In this document: positions 14,926 through 17,483 of the stretch, one piece after another
Layout of the letters: each line of letters starts with the position of its first letter
How positions within the stretch are numbered: the first letter of the stretch is position 1
Origin: Triparma columacea
Taxonomy: Eukaryota; Sar; Bolidophyceae; Parmales; Triparmaceae
Assembly (NCBI GenBank): GCA_030267965.1
Contig: BRYA01000292.1
Coordinates: forward strand, 8,003 to 25,485
Length of the DNA: 17,483 bases
Reading direction: 5' to 3'
Notes under the pieces: model-generated
What the model was told of the DNA's origin: nothing
The model's input: the letters and a program-made list of their open reading frames with translations, nothing else
Databases searched by the model: none
Translations under genes and position numbers: made by a program

Positions 14926-17391
14926 ATGGCAGAAGTTGTGATAGCCACCTCAAATCCATGGTACCTAGAGTTAGTATCGATGGTATTCTTATTCTTTTTA
15001 GTGTTTGGAATGTCAGGTACCGTCGACCCTGTCTCATTAAAAGGACAATTAAGGAACTATAAAGCAATAGGGTAAGTGGAGAGAGAGAGTACTGTAGAGT
15101 ACTATAGACTAGTGTAGACTAGTTTAAAGTAGTGTAGCGTAGTGTAGCACAGTGTAGAGTATACACAGTGGTATCGCAAAGTCTTCGAGATGATGATGAA
15201 TGTTGTTTGTTCCAAGGATGTAAATATACCACATGTCTGATACTAGTATGATATGCGACGTGCATTTCGGAGACACGCGCAATGATTCAACGCCAGTTGG
15301 TGAAATGGCTGCCAAACGACCATACTGAGGAACAAACACATGACAACAACAAGCTGTAGTAGGTTGACACTGTACCTTCCTGTCGAAGAATCACCTAACA
15401 CACATCTTCAATCGCACTCGATATCCGCTATCCCCCCTCTCCTCCTACACACACACACACATTCGACGATGCAGGTAAGAGCAAGAGCGTAAGGGCAAAT
15501 TCGAGCATTGTGGGGGGGAGGGCGTTGTTGTGATGTTCCGATGAAGAGGTAACCCACAACTGTTTTCTTCTATGATATGCGACGTGCATTTCAGAGACAC
15601 GCGCTATGATTAACCGCCAGCAAGTGGAAAACGGCTGCCAAACAACCATACTGAGGAACAAACACAACTCAATAACAAGCGTAACTTCACACTGTACCTT
15701 CCTGTGTAAGAGTCATCTAACACACATCTTCAATCACACTCGATATCCGCTATTCCCCCCTCCTCGCACACACATTCGATGATGCAGGTAAGGAAGGAAG
15801 GAAGGAAGGAAGGAGTGGTATTGCAAAGTCTTTGAGGTGGTGATTGTTGTTTGTTCCGCTGATGTAAATATACCACAAGTGATCATGCCCTATGATATGC
15901 GACGTGCATTTCGGAGACACGCGCAATGATTTAACGCCAGTGGGCAAAATGGCTGCCAAACGACCATACTGAGGAACAAACACATGACAACAACAAGCTG
16001 TTATTACTTCACACTGTACCTTCCCGTCCAAGAATCACCTAACACACATCTTCAATCGCACTCGATATCCGCCCTCTCTCCCCACCCTCTTCTCTCCCCT
16101 CACACACACATTTGACGATGCAGGTAAGGAAGGAAGGAAGGAAGGAGTGGTATTGCAAAGTCTTTGAGATGTTGTTGAATATCGTTTGTTCCGCTGATGT
16201 AAATATACCACAATATTTTCGCCCATATGATATGCGACGTGCATTTCGGAGACACGCGCAATGATATAACGCCAGTTTAGGAAACGGCTGCCAAACAACC
16301 ATACTGAGGAACACCATCCACAACACAAAATTGTTCGTAATGCCTTCATCCTCCTTAATCCTCAAACTACCTAACACAATCACATCTCCCCCCTCCTCCG
16401 TCCTCACTCACTACCACTCTCAGCTGCGGTCTCCTCCTCCAATTCATCCTCCTCCCCTTCATCGGTTTCCTTTGCGTCCGTACTTTCCTCCTCCCCGCTC
16501 CCCTCGGTCTCACCCTCCTCATCGTAACGTCCTCCCCCGGTGGCTCCTACTCCAACTGGTGGTGCTCGATCTTCAACGCTTCCCTCTCCCTCTCCGTAAC
16601 AATGACCGCTATATCCACAGTCCTCTCCACAGTCTTCCTACCTCTAAACCTCCTAATATACGCCAACCTTGCCTTCTCAGACAACATTATATCCGAGCTT
16701 AAGTGGGGCGCTATGTTCCTCTCACTCGCCCTAGTGTGCTTGGCGATAGGACTTGGACTTTATGGATCGTATAGATCCAAGAAAAACGGGGCGAATTCAT
16801 ACAGATACCAGCGTATTTGCAACAAGGTAAGCAACGCCCCCCATCCCCCCCCCAGGTAAACCTACCCATCGCCCTCTCTCACGAATCCCTCCCGCCCTAA
16901 ATCTCCTTCCCCAGCTCGGTAACGCGTCCGGTATATGTCTCGTAATATTCTCCTTCGTAATATCCTCCCTCGATCCCAAGGGTCAAATATGGAATCGTTC
17001 CGCAACCTTCTACCTTTCCATTGCTTCCCCCTGTCTTATCGGTGTTATAATATCCACCATAATATCATCCTCCTTCAAACTACCTAAACCCGAAAGGGTT
17101 ACTGTATCAGTTGAATGCTGTTATCAGAACGTTGGGATCGCACAATCAATCGCAATATCTATGTTCACCGGCCCCGATCTCGCCGACGCAATTGGCGTAC
17201 CACTTTACTACGGATTCGTAGAAGCTTTCGTACTTGGTATTTACTGTGTGATATGCTGGAAGGTTGGGTGGACGAAAGCACCGAGGGATGAGAAGTTCTG
17301 TGTGGTTGTCGGGACTAACTATGAGAGCGAGCTTGCGGAAATGAGAGATGAAGGACAGGAGGTTATTTATGGGATGGAGGTAAGAGGTTGA
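14926..17391 (+). CDS. Bile acid:sodium symporter-type (SBF/SLC10) transporter
   Basis: Three exons, 14926-15071, 16424-16826 and 16915-17391, join in phase to about 341 residues. Introns: 15072-16423 (ATAGG|GTAAGT..CTCAG|CTGC, phase 2) and 16827-16914 (AAG|GTAAGC..CCAG|CTCG, phase 0). Family marks include FFLVFGMSGTVDPVSLKGQL in exon 1, SPGGSYSNWW plus LSLSVTMTAISTVLSTVFLP in exon 2, and the conserved ERVTVSVECCYQNVGIAQSI in exon 3. These match the SLC10 residues that bind sodium and substrate, so sodium-coupled uptake of an organic anion is likely; the substrate is unknown. About eight or nine membrane spans are visible. The last exon may stop at TGA 17389-17391, or splice at ATGGAG|GTAAGAGG (17379/17380) to an exon outside the window; the family's usual length fits either. 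The first intron is packed with introner-like elements. Confidence 0.88.
15204..15338 (+). mobile_element. Introner-like element, copy 3
   Basis: This is a 135-bp element with perfect 10-bp terminal inverted repeats TGTTTGTTCC and GGAACAAACA. It contains GTAAATATACC, TATGATATGCGACGTGCATT and GGCTGCCAAACGACCATACT. Confidence 0.85.
15530..15664 (+). mobile_element. Introner-like element, copy 4 (variant left arm)
   Basis: This is a 135-bp element with left end GTGATGTTCC and right end GGAACAAACA. After the left end it reads GATGAAGAGGTAACCC in place of GCTGATGTAAATATACC, as in copy 2. The core is otherwise shared. Confidence 0.8.
15848..15982 (+). mobile_element. Introner-like element, copy 5
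   Basis: This is a 135-bp element with perfect 10-bp terminal inverted repeats TGTTTGTTCC (15848-15857) and GGAACAAACA (15973-15982). It is close to copies 1 and 3 across the whole element and in the right flank (CATGACAACAACAAGCTGT). Confidence 0.85.
16183..16317 (+). mobile_element. Introner-like element, copy 6
   Basis: This is a 135-bp element with left end CGTTTGTTCC and right end GGAACACCAT. The left half matches copies 1, 3 and 5; the right end resembles copy 2 (GGAACACCA in transcript sense). The following flank differs from the other units except for the branch-like CTACCTAACACA. Confidence 0.8.
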
Positions 17392-17483
17392 ATTTATTAA
17401 CGGGTTACCCGGGGTGTGGGGGGGGGAGGGGGAGAGGAGGGGTGAGGAGTTAACAAAACATTCTTACCCTATCTATCTATCCC
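17392..17483. other. Right edge, G-rich sequence
   Basis: This is either 3' UTR of the SBF gene or the start of a further intron. It contains a GGGTTACCC palindrome (17402-17410), then a G-rich tract (17411-17447), and ends in a CTAT repeat. No coding feature is seen. Confidence 0.5.

Larger units (their letters stand above)
15072..16423 (+). repeat. Tandem stack of four introner-like units filling intron 1 of the SBF gene
   Basis: The 1352-bp intron divides into four units: 15072-15474, 15475-15787, 15788-16123 and 16124-16423 (403, 313, 336 and 300 bp). Each starts GTAAG, carries one 135-bp element, then a CTAAC branch-like site (ACCTAACACA; ATCTAACACA in the second unit), a pyrimidine or CA-rich tract and CAG. 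The three internal junctions read GCAG|GTAAG. The first unit also has a GTAGTGTAG-rich low-complexity leader (about 15085-15165), and the third and fourth start with GGAA repeats. Confidence 0.85.

Noticed and set aside
15124..16407. Antisense open frames in the stack with recurring peptides such as QYGRLAA and RVSEMHVAYH
   Set aside because: They are translations of the repeated 135-bp core on the strand opposite to splicing, occur in different frames in different copies, and have no independent start or codon signal. Repetition comes from the element, not from selection on a protein.
15072..16423. CRISPR-like array
   Set aside because: Units are 300-403 bp with internal inverted repeats and splice-site junctions; there are no short direct repeats with uniform spacers, and the host gene is eukaryotic.

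Overview
This window looks nuclear and eukaryotic, most likely from a unicellular alga or related protist; a stramenopile (diatom, bolidophyte or pelagophyte type) is my best guess, from gene content only. Reasons: GT-AG introns with pyrimidine-rich 3' ends and CTAAC-like branch sites interrupt five of the nine genes, genes are packed on both strands with short spacers, and the contents (DNAJC3-like ER co-chaperone, urea transporter, AAAP and SLC10-type carriers, ankyrin-MYND proteins, a BspA-type leucine-rich repeat protein) are eukaryotic. I see no rRNA, tRNA, CRISPR or bacterial operon.

Layout. 39-1713 (-): 5' two-thirds of a DNAJC3/p58IPK-like gene, running off the left edge. 2031-3653 (-): an unrecognised multi-pass membrane protein broken by a 13-bp tandem duplication. 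3742-5629 (+): a urea transporter of the SLC14 family, divergent from the previous gene across 88 bp. 5650-12078 (+): three tandem ankyrin-MYND paralogues with duplicated 5' flanks, with an AAAP amino-acid transporter (9029-10651) lying between the second and third. 12511-13272 (+): a BspA-type LRR protein. 13410-14637 (-): a secreted or membrane-anchored Cys-containing protein of unknown function. 14926-17391 (+): a bile acid:sodium symporter-type (SBF/SLC10) carrier in three exons.

The most striking feature is a family of six ~135-bp elements with ~10-bp terminal inverted repeats (TGTTTGTTCC ... GGAACAAACA). All six lie inside spliceosomal introns of three different genes, and all have the same orientation relative to transcription of the host gene. 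Four are stacked head to tail in intron 1 of the SBF gene. There each 300-403 bp unit begins with GTAAG and ends with a pyrimidine tract plus CAG, so every internal junction reads CAG|GTAAG. This is what tandem introner-like elements, or a series of recursive splice sites, would look like.

The second theme is recent local duplication. The ankyrin-MYND array has a nearly invariant MYND zinc finger and a divergent ankyrin part, with mosaic relationships between copies that suggest gene conversion. One copy carries an extra N-terminal SAP-like helical module. No common pathway links the neighbouring genes; three transporters (urea, amino acid, organic anion/bile acid type) are the only visible functional trend. 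All splice junctions were read by eye and are not supported by transcripts.
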